Positions 8,150 through 16,248 of a DNA stretch of 64,000 bases are shown in pieces. Position 1 is the first letter of the stretch; every line of letters begins with the position of its first letter. The translations under genes were made by a program, and so were the position numbers. Source of the DNA: Myxococcus guangdongensis (GTDB taxonomy: Bacteria; Myxococcota; Myxococcia; Myxococcales; Myxococcaceae); assembly GCF_024198255.1 (NCBI RefSeq), contig NZ_JAJVKW010000002.1, positions 1,054,001-1,118,000 of the forward strand, read 5' to 3'. Under the pieces are notes generated by a model that searched no databases, was not told the DNA's origin, and saw nothing but the letters and a program-made list of their open reading frames with translations.

Positions 8150-9091
8150 GTGTTGATCTCCCTCGTCGCCGTCCTCACCGTGGTCGCCGCGCAGGCGCCC
8201 GCGCTCCCCGCCCCACAAGGGCCCTTGAGCGTGTTGGTCGCGCCTCCAGACGCGACGGGAACCCCCTCACACATCGTGGATTTCGCGCGCGAGCACGTCA
8301 CGGCGCAGCTCGAGGCGCGAGGCGTGCGCGTCATCCGGATGGACAACGTCACCCGGAAGATGCCCGCCACGAAGCGGCGCGCGCTGCTGCGCTGCAAGCG
8401 CACGGAGGCCCCCTGTCTCCAGTGGTTGGGCACCGCCAGCCAGGCGGAGGTCGTGCTCATCACGGAGCTGGTGCGAAAACCACAGGGCTACCGCGCGGGA
8501 GTGAAGACCCACGCGGCCAAGGACGGCGCGCTCATCTCCGAGCACTCCGTCTCCGACGTGCTCGAGGACCGACTGCTGGACGCGCTCACGCAGACGCTGG
8601 ACGTGGTGCTGCCCGCGACGCTGCGCGCCCTGCGCCCCCCGCCCCCCGCACCGCGCATCGACGACGTCCCCCCGCCCACGCGCGTGACCCGGCCCGGCGC
8701 CTCCGAGCCCGGCCCCGAGACATCCACCGTGCCGGAGGCTCCCGCCATCGTGCAGAAGTCCTCCTCCGCGCGACGCTGGGCGTGGCTGCCCGCGGCGGGC
8801 GGCGTGGTGCTCGCGGGCGTGGGGACGGTGTTCTACCTGAAGGCCAAGGACCGCTACGACACGCTGGAGACCGGCGGCACGGACCTCCCCTTGCGTGACT
8901 CGGACGCGCTGGTGTCCCAGGGGAAGAACGCGCAGACGGTGAGCCGCGTGGCCTTCGGCTTGGGCGCGGCGGGGCTCGTCGCCGGCGCGGTGATGTTCCT
9001 GTGGCCGGAGGACCCGCCCGCGAAGGTCGTCCCCTCCGCCACCGTGACTTCGGGTGGCGCCATGGTGGGCCTGTCCGGGACGTGGCCATGA
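8150..9091 (+). CDS. secreted or membrane protein of unknown function with C-terminal TM pair
   Basis: The protein has 313 residues and starts at a GTG (8150) after a GGGGGGAAAG element. Residues 1-17 look like a signal peptide or anchor. Residues 25-165 form an alpha/beta domain (LSVLVAPPDATG, HIVDFAREHVTAQLEARGVRVI, EVVLITELVRK) that resembles the small domain of proteins that build cell-surface assemblies, but I cannot name it. A proline-rich linker at about 165-205 is followed by two hydrophobic helices near 210-230 and 265-285. Its stop overlaps a possible ATG of the glycine-rich lipoprotein gene (ATGA), so the two are probably one operon. Confidence 0.75.
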   Translation: MLISLVAVLTVVAAQAPALPAPQGPLSVLVAPPDATGTPSHIVDFAREHVTAQLEARGVRVIRMDNVTRKMPATKRRALLRCKRTEAPCLQWLGTASQAEVVLITELVRKPQGYRAGVKTHAAKDGALISEHSVSDVLEDRLLDALTQTLDVVLPATLRALRPPPPAPRIDDVPPPTRVTRPGASEPGPETSTVPEAPAIVQKSSSARRWAWLPAAGGVVLAGVGTVFYLKAKDRYDTLETGGTDLPLRDSDALVSQGKNAQTVSRVAFGLGAAGLVAGAVMFLWPEDPPAKVVPSATVTSGGAMVGLSGTWP

Positions 9092-9105
9092 CCTCGAGAG
9101 GACCC

Positions 9106-10782
9106 ATGCGGAAGACCTGGACGCTCGGCGCCTTGGGCGCGGCACTCGGCGCGGTGCTCGCCGCCGGCGGTTGCTACGACTTCGACGCCGCGCAGAAGCG
9201 CTGCCTCGACGAGGGCCGGTGCGAGCAGGTGCCTGACGCCGGACGCTGCATCCCCAACACCGCCATCGACGACACGCCGGACGACTCCTTCGAGGACTCC
9301 GACTGCGATGGCGTGGATGGCCGCGCCAGCGAGGGCCTGTTCGTCGACCCCGTGAACGGCAGCGACGTCGACGGCACGGGCTCGCGCGACGCGCCGCTGC
9401 GCACGCTCGGCCACGCGCTGTCGCTCGTGCGCCAGTGGGACGGCGGCGCGCCCACGCGGGTGTACCTGGCGGGCGGGGCGTACCAGGAGGGTGAGCTGAC
9501 GCTGGACGTCCCCGTCTCCCTCCACGGCGGCTACGCGGGGCGTGATGGGGGCTGGCGCCGCGTCGGCACCCAGGTGGCCCAGTTGGAGGCCGGCCCCACC
9601 GCGCTCACCGTGCGCGGTCTGTCGGACGCGGGCGTCGTGCTGGAGTACCTGCGCGTGAGCTCCGCGGATGGACAGGCGCCAGGACAGCCCTCCATCGCCC
9701 TGCGCGTCATCGGCTCGGACGTGCGGCTGCGCCACACCGTGCTCGCGGCGGGACGCGGCGGCGCGGGCCAGGATGGCGCGAATGGGGACGCCGGAGCACC
9801 GGGCCCCGACGGCGGCGAGGGCACCAAGACGCTCCCCACCAGCACGAACGTGCCGGGTGAGGGTGGCGCGGGCGGCATCAACCTGGCGTGCCCCGGCGAG
9901 GAGGGCTCGCGCTCAGGCGGAGACGGCGCCCACGGAGTTCACAAGACCGTGGGCAACGACGGAGCCCCCGGGCAGCCCCAGGCGGGAGGTCCTGCGACGG
10001 GAGGCACGGGTGGCTTGGGTGGGGCCCTGGACACGAGGGACTGTCGGTCCTCCCCCTCCACCTGCAGTTGTGGCGCGGGCGACGGCTTCGCGGGAGACGC
10101 GGGCGTCGCGGGCATCCCTGGGGACGCGGGCGCGTTCGGCGCGGGAATGGGGACCTTGTCGGAGATCGACGGGACGTGGACGGTGGGCGCGAGCCAGAAC
10201 GGCGTCGCGGGTGAGGCGGGGACGTCTGGCACGGGCGGCGGCGGCGGCGGCAGTGGTGGCAGCTGCGTCATCCAGTCGAGCCCCCAACTCCCCGAGCCCG
10301 CCAGCCCCGGAGGCAGCGGCGGCGGCGCGGGCGGCTGCGGCGGCCAGGGCGGCGCGGGTGGCGGTGGCGGCGGTGCCTCCATCGGCCTGCTGCTGTTCGA
10401 CTCGAGCGTGACGTTGGAGACGGCCACGTCCATCGAGACGCTCGGCGGCGGCGCGGGTGGCCGGGGCGGCGCGGGTGGCCGCGGGGGCTCCGGCGGTGAG
10501 GGCGGCCTGACCGTGGGGCGCACCAACGTCGAGGACATGACCTACAAGAGCGGCGCCGGCGGTCCTGGTGGCAAGGGCGGCAACGGCGGCGCGGGTGGGC
10601 CTGGCGGTGGTGGTGGCGGTGGCCCCTCGGTGGGCATCTGGTGCACACGCGCGCAGGTGACTCAGGGCGACGCGGGGACGACCATCACCCAGGGGCCGGG
10701 CGGCGATGGCGGACCGAGCGCGGGCCCTGCGGGCGAACCCGGCGCGTCCGTGCCGACGTTGGGCTGTCCTACCTCGCCGTAG
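9106..10782 (+). CDS. glycine-rich (PGRS-like) lipoprotein
   Basis: I start at the ATG at 9106, which follows GAGAGG and gives a clean lipoprotein signal: MRK, a hydrophobic core, then LAAGGC with the lipidated Cys. An in-frame ATG at 9088 overlaps the previous stop and is possible. Residues 60-190 resemble the start of a right-handed parallel beta-helix of the DUF1565 type (GLFVDPVNGSDVDGTGSRDAP, then VYLAGGAYQEGEL). From about residue 195 the protein becomes long Gly-rich runs of GGAGGxGGxGG with Asp and Ala, with a few Cys. It is probably an outer-surface structural lipoprotein; the binding partner is unknown. Confidence 0.82.
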   Translation: MRKTWTLGALGAALGAVLAAGGCYDFDAAQKRCLDEGRCEQVPDAGRCIPNTAIDDTPDDSFEDSDCDGVDGRASEGLFVDPVNGSDVDGTGSRDAPLRTLGHALSLVRQWDGGAPTRVYLAGGAYQEGELTLDVPVSLHGGYAGRDGGWRRVGTQVAQLEAGPTALTVRGLSDAGVVLEYLRVSSADGQAPGQPSIALRVIGSDVRLRHTVLAAGRGGAGQDGANGDAGAPGPDGGEGTKTLPTSTNVPGEGGAGGINLACPGEEGSRSGGDGAHGVHKTVGNDGAPGQPQAGGPATGGTGGLGGALDTRDCRSSPSTCSCGAGDGFAGDAGVAGIPGDAGAFGAGMGTLSEIDGTWTVGASQNGVAGEAGTSGTGGGGGGSGGSCVIQSSPQLPEPASPGGSGGGAGGCGGQGGAGGGGGGASIGLLLFDSSVTLETATSIETLGGGAGGRGGAGGRGGSGGEGGLTVGRTNVEDMTYKSGAGGPGGKGGNGGAGGPGGGGGGGPSVGIWCTRAQVTQGDAGTTITQGPGGDGGPSAGPAGEPGASVPTLGCPTSP

Positions 10783-10799
10783 GGACATCCGTCGGCTGA

Positions 10800-10820
10800 C
10801 CGACGCTGGAGGAGCGTCGG
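10800..10820 (+). terminator. hairpin downstream of the glycine-rich lipoprotein gene
   Basis: CCGACGCT pairs with AGCGTCGG around the loop GGAGG (8 bp, perfect), 18 bases after the stop. There is no T-tract. Confidence 0.5.
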
Positions 10821-10922
10821 GGGCACTTGGGGTGTGCGTCGCCTGAACGCTCGCCCTGCACTCAGGTCCGAAGCCCATCGCGCCCCCCTCCCGGTCTTGC
10901 TACGCTGGCCTTTCTTCCTGAG

Positions 10923-13007
10923 ATGGCTTCCGAGCTGAACTGCGAAACCTGTGGTCTTCCCGTCCCCGCCGACACCGGTGTGTGCCCGCGGGATGGCACC
11001 GTGGCACTCGCTGCGTTCCACGTCCCACCGCCGGCACCGGCATCGCCGGGGGCCGACGAGCCGAAGGTCATCGTGCAGAGCACCCTGGAGGCCTCGGCGG
11101 AGTCCATGAGGGATCCGCTCATCGGCCTGAAGCTTGGTGAGTACGAGCTGCGCGCTCGGGTGGGCGTGGGCGGGATGGGGCTGGTGTACGAGGGCATCCA
11201 GCCGCTCATCGGCAAGCGCGTGGCGGTGAAGGTGCTGCGCCCGGAGCTGGCGCACTCCACCGAGCAGGTGGAGCGGCTGCTCGCCGAGGCGCGCGCGGTG
11301 AACGCCATCCGCCACCGCGGCATCATCGACATCTTCGGCTTCGGCCAGGTGCCCGACGGTCGGCAGTACATCGTCATGGAGTACCTGGAGGGCCAGCCGC
11401 TCGACGCGGTGCTCTCGGAGAGGACGCGGCTGCCCGTGCTGGAGGCGCTGCCCATCCTGGACGAGGTGCTGGCGGCGCTCGCCGCGGCGCACGGCGCGGG
11501 CGTGGTGCACCGGGACCTGAAGCCGAGCAACATCTTCATGGTCCACCAGCCGGACGGCTCGCGGTACGTGAAGGTGCTGGACTTCGGTCTCGCCAAGCGG
11601 GGCCAGGGCCCCACCGGCCGCACCGCGCAGACGCGCACGGACATGGTGGTGGGCACGCCGGAGTACATGGCTCCGGAGCAGGCGCGAGGCCAGGAGGTGG
11701 GTCCGATGACCGACCTCTACGCGCTGGGCGTCGTGACGTTCGAGATGGTGACGGGGCGGCTGCCCTTCATCGGCAGCTCGCCGGTGGACCTGCTGATGAA
11801 GCACGTGGAGGCGCGTCCACCCCGGCCGTCGGAGTTCGTCCCCGACCTGCCTCCCGCGCTGGATGCGTTCATCCTGCAGATGCTGACCAAGGACCCGGAG
11901 GCGCGCCCCAACTCGGCGGACGCGCTCCGGCAGCAGCTCCACAAGCTGCGCCGCTCCCTGCGCTCCACCACCCACTCCAACGCGAGCGCGCTCGCTCCCA
12001 CCCACCCGAAGCCGTCCGTCCCGGACGCCGCCGCCTCGCACAGGCCCACCGCGCCCGTGCCCGCGCCGACGGAGCTGGGCGCGGAGCGGGGCCTCCGGCC
12101 GACGGCCGTGCTGGATGCGCCCACGCGCAAGCACCTGCCCGTGGCCGTGGCGGTGGGGACGGCCGTGCTGCTGCTCGCCGGCGGTGCGGCGTTGATCATG
12201 CACGAGCCGGCCCGCGCCGTGCCGCTCACGCCGCAGCGCGAGGTGGATGTTCGCGCCGGGCGTCTCGCCGCGGAGGCTCGGGACGACGCCCACGCAGAGC
12301 GTCTCGCCGCGAAGGCTCGGGAGGATGCCCAGGCCGAGCGTCTCGCCGCGGCGACCGATGACACGGCCCGCGTCGAGCATCCCGTCGTGGATGCAGAGAA
12401 CGAGGCTCGCGCGGGACAGCTCGCCGTGGCGACGGGTGATGCGGCTCGCGCCGGTCAGCAGGTCCCGGTGGAGGGTGGCTCCGTCGGAGCCGCGGCGCTC
12501 GGTGAGGGTCAGAATCCCGGGAGCACCACTCCGGAGCAGCAGGTCCCCACCGTCGCTGGCGCGAGCGGACAGCCCGGTGGTCCACTGGCGGCGGCGAGCG
12601 CGCCCACGGGCGCCCCGCCTGAGTCCGAAGCGGAGGACGCCATGAAGTCCGAGGGCTCGGCCACCACCGCGAAGAAGTCGCTGGCCGTGAAGTCCTCGCG
12701 CGCGACCCGTCCCACCCCTGAGGCACCGGAGACGCTGGCTCCCACTGAACGCCCCTCGAGCCCGAGCAAGTCCTCCGCCCTTCCCTTGGACACGCAGTCA
12801 CGCGCCAGGGTGCTCAAGCGCATCGAGTCGCTGGAGGACGCCCTCCCCGAGCTCATGGAGCAGGAGCGGGTGACGAGCCCGGACGCCATGATCAACTCAC
12901 TGGCCACACTCCGCACCGCAGCCAAGGAGGCCAGCGACGCCGAGGCCCTGCGCAACGTCCAGGTGGGTCTCGACCACCTGGAGAGGGTCTTCATCAAGAA
13001 GGACTGA
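10923..13007 (+). CDS. membrane Ser/Thr protein kinase (Hanks type)
   Basis: The protein has 694 residues. A short Cys motif near the N-terminus (CETCG, then CPRDG) looks like half a zinc ribbon. The kinase domain spans about 75-340: glycine loop RVGVGGMGLVYEG, Lys in RVAVKVL, catalytic HRDLKPSN near 195, DFGLAK, and an APE-type APEQARG. A single TM helix follows at about 407-427. The outer part has degenerate Ala/Glu/Arg repeats (AERLAAKAREDAQ type), a Pro/Ser/Thr-rich stretch, then about 80 helical residues at the C-terminus. The kinase should be cytoplasmic and the repeat region periplasmic. I start at the ATG at 10923 directly before the Cys motif. Its targets are unknown. Confidence 0.93.
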   Translation: MASELNCETCGLPVPADTGVCPRDGTVALAAFHVPPPAPASPGADEPKVIVQSTLEASAESMRDPLIGLKLGEYELRARVGVGGMGLVYEGIQPLIGKRVAVKVLRPELAHSTEQVERLLAEARAVNAIRHRGIIDIFGFGQVPDGRQYIVMEYLEGQPLDAVLSERTRLPVLEALPILDEVLAALAAAHGAGVVHRDLKPSNIFMVHQPDGSRYVKVLDFGLAKRGQGPTGRTAQTRTDMVVGTPEYMAPEQARGQEVGPMTDLYALGVVTFEMVTGRLPFIGSSPVDLLMKHVEARPPRPSEFVPDLPPALDAFILQMLTKDPEARPNSADALRQQLHKLRRSLRSTTHSNASALAPTHPKPSVPDAAASHRPTAPVPAPTELGAERGLRPTAVLDAPTRKHLPVAVAVGTAVLLLAGGAALIMHEPARAVPLTPQREVDVRAGRLAAEARDDAHAERLAAKAREDAQAERLAAATDDTARVEHPVVDAENEARAGQLAVATGDAARAGQQVPVEGGSVGAAALGEGQNPGSTTPEQQVPTVAGASGQPGGPLAAASAPTGAPPESEAEDAMKSEGSATTAKKSLAVKSSRATRPTPEAPETLAPTERPSSPSKSSALPLDTQSRARVLKRIESLEDALPELMEQERVTSPDAMINSLATLRTAAKEASDAEALRNVQVGLDHLERVFIKKD

Positions 13008-13011
13008 GGCC

Positions 13012-13033
13012 CGGGCGCAGCGGCGCGCGCCCG
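13012..13033. terminator. hairpin between convergent kinase and GT51-like genes
   Basis: CGGGCGC and GCGCCCG form a 7-bp stem around an 8-base loop within the 36-base gap between the two stops. It could serve both directions. Confidence 0.45.
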
Positions 13034-13043
13034 AGCGTCCCGC

Positions 13044-13814
13044 TCACTCCATGCAGCCGAGCTTCTGGGACGTCGCGTTGCGCGCGCGGTCCTCGCTCAC
13101 CAGCTTCCACCCGGCCAGGTCTCCCAGCAGCGTGTCGCGGTCCTGCCGCAGCACCGTGGGGTTCTTGCACTGGCGGATGTCCCAGTAGCGGTAGAACGGA
13201 GGCAGCGCGAGCTGGAGCTCGGCGAACTCCTGGAGCTGCAGCTCGTTGAGCTCCTTCTTGAAGAGCCGGAAGGCCGCGTCCTCCACGCCGACGATGCCGC
13301 GCTCGAAGTAGAGGATGGCCAGGTCGTACGCGATGAGCTGGTCCTTCTGCATGAAGGTGTGCAGCCGGTGCGCGGCGACGGTCAGCTCCAGCTTGCCGGA
13401 GATGCCCAGCGACTGGGCGATGCGCATGGCCAACAGCCGCTCACAGGCGCCCTCGCCCGGCGGGGACGAGCCCACCGTGGCGCCCACGAACAGGCGCCAG
13501 GCCCAGGCCGCGCCATCCTCGCGCGGCGTCTGGAAGTAGCGCGGGCAGTCCATGTGGCGGATGTAGAGCGCCACCAGGTCCTTGGGCAGCCGGGAGAAGT
13601 CCGGCCGGTTGAAGGTGATGGGGCGCGGGTTGCGCTCGAACTGGCCCGCGCGCAGGCTCATCCGCTCGCCCTCGATGCTGTGCTTGAGCAGCTTCTCGAC
13701 GTCGAACTCGCTCTCGAGCTGGGGCAGCTTGCTGGCCGTATAGAGATACGTCAGCGGAATGAGCACGCCGGCCAGGCCGAGCATGAACAGGATTATCCAC
13801 AAGAGACTCTTCAC
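13044..13814 (-). CDS. degenerate transglycosylase (GT51)-like membrane protein
   Basis: The 256-residue protein has an N-terminal TM helix (residues 4-26) and a periplasmic domain that follows the GT51 peptidoglycan-glycosyltransferase order. Matching segments are LPKDLVALYIRHMDCPRYFQ (ordinarily VEDxxFxxHxGxD), an R-I-A-Q-S-L segment (ordinarily the TITQQL region), DLAILYFERGIVGVEDAAFRLF (ordinarily YLNxxYxGxGxYG then AxxYF) and ELQLALPP. The catalytic Glu of the ED motif reads MD here, and the second Glu region is also altered. I infer a non-catalytic relative that may bind glycan or the synthesis machinery. It is convergent with the kinase and nearly divergent from the oxidoreductase. Confidence 0.75.
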   Translation of the reverse strand: MKSLLWIILFMLGLAGVLIPLTYLYTASKLPQLESEFDVEKLLKHSIEGERMSLRAGQFERNPRPITFNRPDFSRLPKDLVALYIRHMDCPRYFQTPREDGAAWAWRLFVGATVGSSPPGEGACERLLAMRIAQSLGISGKLELTVAAHRLHTFMQKDQLIAYDLAILYFERGIVGVEDAAFRLFKKELNELQLQEFAELQLALPPFYRYWDIRQCKNPTVLRQDRDTLLGDLAGWKLVSEDRARNATSQKLGCME

Positions 13815-13872
13815 CGCCCCAGGCTACCAGGGGCAGCACTCGCCCGACACACGGGTTAGAACCGCACTCACC

Positions 13873-14565
13873 ATGCCCGACTGGCATCCGGCCACCGTCA
13901 CCGCCCGCACCCCCGCAGCCGATGGGCTCACCGACCTCGTGCTCGACATCCAGGGCACGCCCCTGGTGGGGACCCACGCGCACCCCGGCCAGTACGTCCG
14001 GATGAGCCTGCCCGGGCTCCAGCCAGGGATGTTCGCCATCGCCTCTCCACCCGAGGTCCAGGGGCTTCGCTGGGAGTTCCTGCTCAAGGACGGCAGCCCG
14101 CTGCCCGACGCGCTCATCCGCCTGCCGCTCGGCGCGCAGGTGCAGGTGTCCGCCCCCGAGGGCCGGGGATTCCCCGTGGAGCGGGCGCGCGGGCATGACG
14201 TGCTGCTGTTCGCCACCGGCTCCGGCATCTCCGCCATCCGGCCCGTCATCGCCACCGTGCGTCGGGACCGTTCGCTCTTTGGCCGCGTGAAGCTCTACTT
14301 CGGCGCGCGCACGCCCGGGGCCTTCGCGTACCAGGGCGAGCTGCACACGTGGGAGGACGGCGGCGTGCAGGTGGTGCGCACCGTCAGCCAGCCCGGCGCC
14401 AGCGGTTGGCAGGGGCTCACCGGCTACGTGCAGACCCACCTGGGGGAAGAAGCCGTCGCGGACGCTCGCGCCTTCGTGTGCGGACAGCCCGGCATGTCCC
14501 AGGGTGTCATCGAGGCGCTGCGAGAGCGCGGCGTGCCTCGCGAGCACATCTTCTTCAACTTCTGA
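13873..14565 (+). CDS. ferredoxin-reductase-type FAD/NAD(P)-binding oxidoreductase
   Basis: The 230-residue protein is a compact flavin reductase module. An N-terminal FAD-binding barrel contains HPGQYVRMSL. The NAD(P)-binding half has VLLFATGSGISAIRPVI, YFGARTPGAFAYQGEL and the terminal FVCGQPGMSQGVIEAL. It carries no [2Fe-2S] domain of its own, so it must transfer electrons between a pyridine nucleotide and a separate partner. The ATG at 13873 places the barrel at the N-terminus. No obvious redox partner gene adjoins it. The gene ends 57 bases from the convergent WD40 lipoprotein gene. Confidence 0.88.
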   Translation: MPDWHPATVTARTPAADGLTDLVLDIQGTPLVGTHAHPGQYVRMSLPGLQPGMFAIASPPEVQGLRWEFLLKDGSPLPDALIRLPLGAQVQVSAPEGRGFPVERARGHDVLLFATGSGISAIRPVIATVRRDRSLFGRVKLYFGARTPGAFAYQGELHTWEDGGVQVVRTVSQPGASGWQGLTGYVQTHLGEEAVADARAFVCGQPGMSQGVIEALRERGVPREHIFFNF

Positions 14566-14622
14566 GTCGAGTCAGCCAGCACGGCTCGTGCCCTCCCAGA
14601 CGGCGCGCGAGCCAGCCCAGCG

Positions 14623-16248
14623 CTACGGGACGACAGGCGCCCCCGGAGGAACCACGGTGGCTCCGTCGACGTAGCCCACGTCGAGCAGCACCGCGGACGG
14701 GTCGCTCTCCCCGGAGCTGCTGGCCACCTGCGGCGTCCACGCGGCCACGCCCACCCTGCGCCCATCCGGGCTGAAGCGCACACGGCGCACGGACCAGTCG
14801 AAGCCGTACGAGCCCCGCGCGGACTCCTGCCCCTCCGTGAAGAGGTGCACCTGCTTGTCCCAGCCCCCGGACACGAGCGAGCGCCCATCCGGAGAAATCG
14901 CCGCCGTCGACACCACGCCCCGGTGCACGGGCCACTTGTGCAGCACCTTCCCACTCGCCGCATCCACCACCGCGCCCGCGTTGAAGTCGCCCCGAGGCTC
15001 CTCGACGCCCTTGCGCTCGCGCTCGTACACGGCGCGGTCCCGCTCCGGCTTCTGCTCCGACAACCCCACGCCCAGCCGAGCGCCCCGGGCGTCCACCGTC
15101 ACGTCGCTGACGTACGCGGGGAACGTGAAGTCCGAGCGTCGCGCGAGCACCAGCGTGTCCACCACCGCCGCGCCCGCCTGGACACCGCCCTTCAGCGTCA
15201 GGCGCGCCTCCAGCGTCTGCTCGTCGAAGGCCACGTCCACCTTCTCGGAGAACGGCGCGCCCAGCACGCCCTGGAACCCCTGGGGCACGCACGCGTCGCA
15301 CACCGCCACGTCCACGTCGCGCACCTCCAGCGCCTTGAAGCGCAGCGACTGTCCCCGCGCCACCCGCGCCTGCGTCGTGCCCAGCGCGCCCGGCACGTCC
15401 ACCGTGTCCTTCAGCTGAGACAGGTCGATGCCCGCCTGCGACGCGGCCTCGCGGGTGATGACCACCTGGGGCACCCGCGCATCCAACGTGAAGCCCACCG
15501 GCGTCTTGCCGTTGAGCGCGCCCACCACGATGGCCGAGCCGCCCCGCCGCTCGAAGCGCACCCGCGCCTCCTGCGGCGACAGCGACTGCACCTCGGTGTT
15601 CCACGCGCGCACGTGCTTGTCCCAACCGCCCGAGTACAGCGTCCCGTCCGGGGAGAAGGCCACGCCGCTCACCGGCCCCTCGTGCCCACGCTCCTCGGAC
15701 ACGTAGGCCAGGTCCGGCACCGCCAGCACCGTGAGCAGCCCCTTCGCCCCACCCGCCACCAACCACTTGCCCTCGGGGTGGAAGGCCACCACGGACAGCG
15801 GCTCCTCGGTGACGCGCACACCCTTGGACTCACCCGTGGCCGCGTCGAACAGGCGCACCGCGCCGTCACGCCCCGCCGTGGCGACCAGCCCGCCGTCCGG
15901 CGAGAAGGCCACGCCCTCCACGTCGAACTCGTACGGGTTGAGGGCCGGGTCCCCCAACTTCCGGGGCGGCGTCTCCAGCGCCCACAGCGTCAGGAAGTAC
16001 GAGCGCGAGCCCAGCCGCGTGTACGCCACGCGCCGCTGCCGGGGCGAGAAGTCCAGGCCCCAGATGAAGTCCGTCCGGTTGAGGACCGCGCCCTTGCCCA
16101 GCCCCGCCGTCGCGCCCGTGACATAGGCGCCCGGCGTCTCGTCCAGCCGGGACACCACGTCCGAGGGCAGCGCCGCGACACCGTGCGCGCACCCACCACC
16201 ACCCGCCGCCAGCAGCGCCGCCGCCAGCAGCCCCACCCCACACCTCAT
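14623..16248 (-). CDS. WD40 beta-propeller lipoprotein with inserted retropepsin-like domain
   Basis: A lipoprotein signal precedes the Cys of AAGGGGC. Residues 55-215 and 400-520 have WD40-type blades (VAFSPDGGLVATAGRDGAVRL, VSGVAFSPDGTLYSGGWDKHVRAW, AAISPDGRSLVSGGWDKQVHLF). Between them, residues 230-350 match the clan AA aspartic-protease pattern: a strand SAIVVGALNGKTPVGF, then LDARVPQVVITREAASQAG, and GVLGAPF as the usual ILG motif. The catalytic D-T/S-G triad reads D-A-R, so proteolysis is unlikely. Its ATG overlaps the stop of the LpoA-like gene by four bases, so the two are translated together and may work together at the cell envelope. Confidence 0.85.
   Translation of the reverse strand: MRCGVGLLAAALLAAGGGGCAHGVAALPSDVVSRLDETPGAYVTGATAGLGKGAVLNRTDFIWGLDFSPRQRRVAYTRLGSRSYFLTLWALETPPRKLGDPALNPYEFDVEGVAFSPDGGLVATAGRDGAVRLFDAATGESKGVRVTEEPLSVVAFHPEGKWLVAGGAKGLLTVLAVPDLAYVSEERGHEGPVSGVAFSPDGTLYSGGWDKHVRAWNTEVQSLSPQEARVRFERRGGSAIVVGALNGKTPVGFTLDARVPQVVITREAASQAGIDLSQLKDTVDVPGALGTTQARVARGQSLRFKALEVRDVDVAVCDACVPQGFQGVLGAPFSEKVDVAFDEQTLEARLTLKGGVQAGAAVVDTLVLARRSDFTFPAYVSDVTVDARGARLGVGLSEQKPERDRAVYERERKGVEEPRGDFNAGAVVDAASGKVLHKWPVHRGVVSTAAISPDGRSLVSGGWDKQVHLFTEGQESARGSYGFDWSVRRVRFSPDGRRVGVAAWTPQVASSSGESDPSAVLLDVGYVDGATVVPPGAPVVP

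Noticed and set aside
9106..10782. Collagen-like repeat protein
   Set aside because: The glycine pattern is GGxGG rather than a regular G-x-y triplet.
14583..14613. Terminator between the oxidoreductase and WD40 genes (GGCTCG/CGAGCC)
   Set aside because: Only 6 bp with a 19-base loop; too weak to list.
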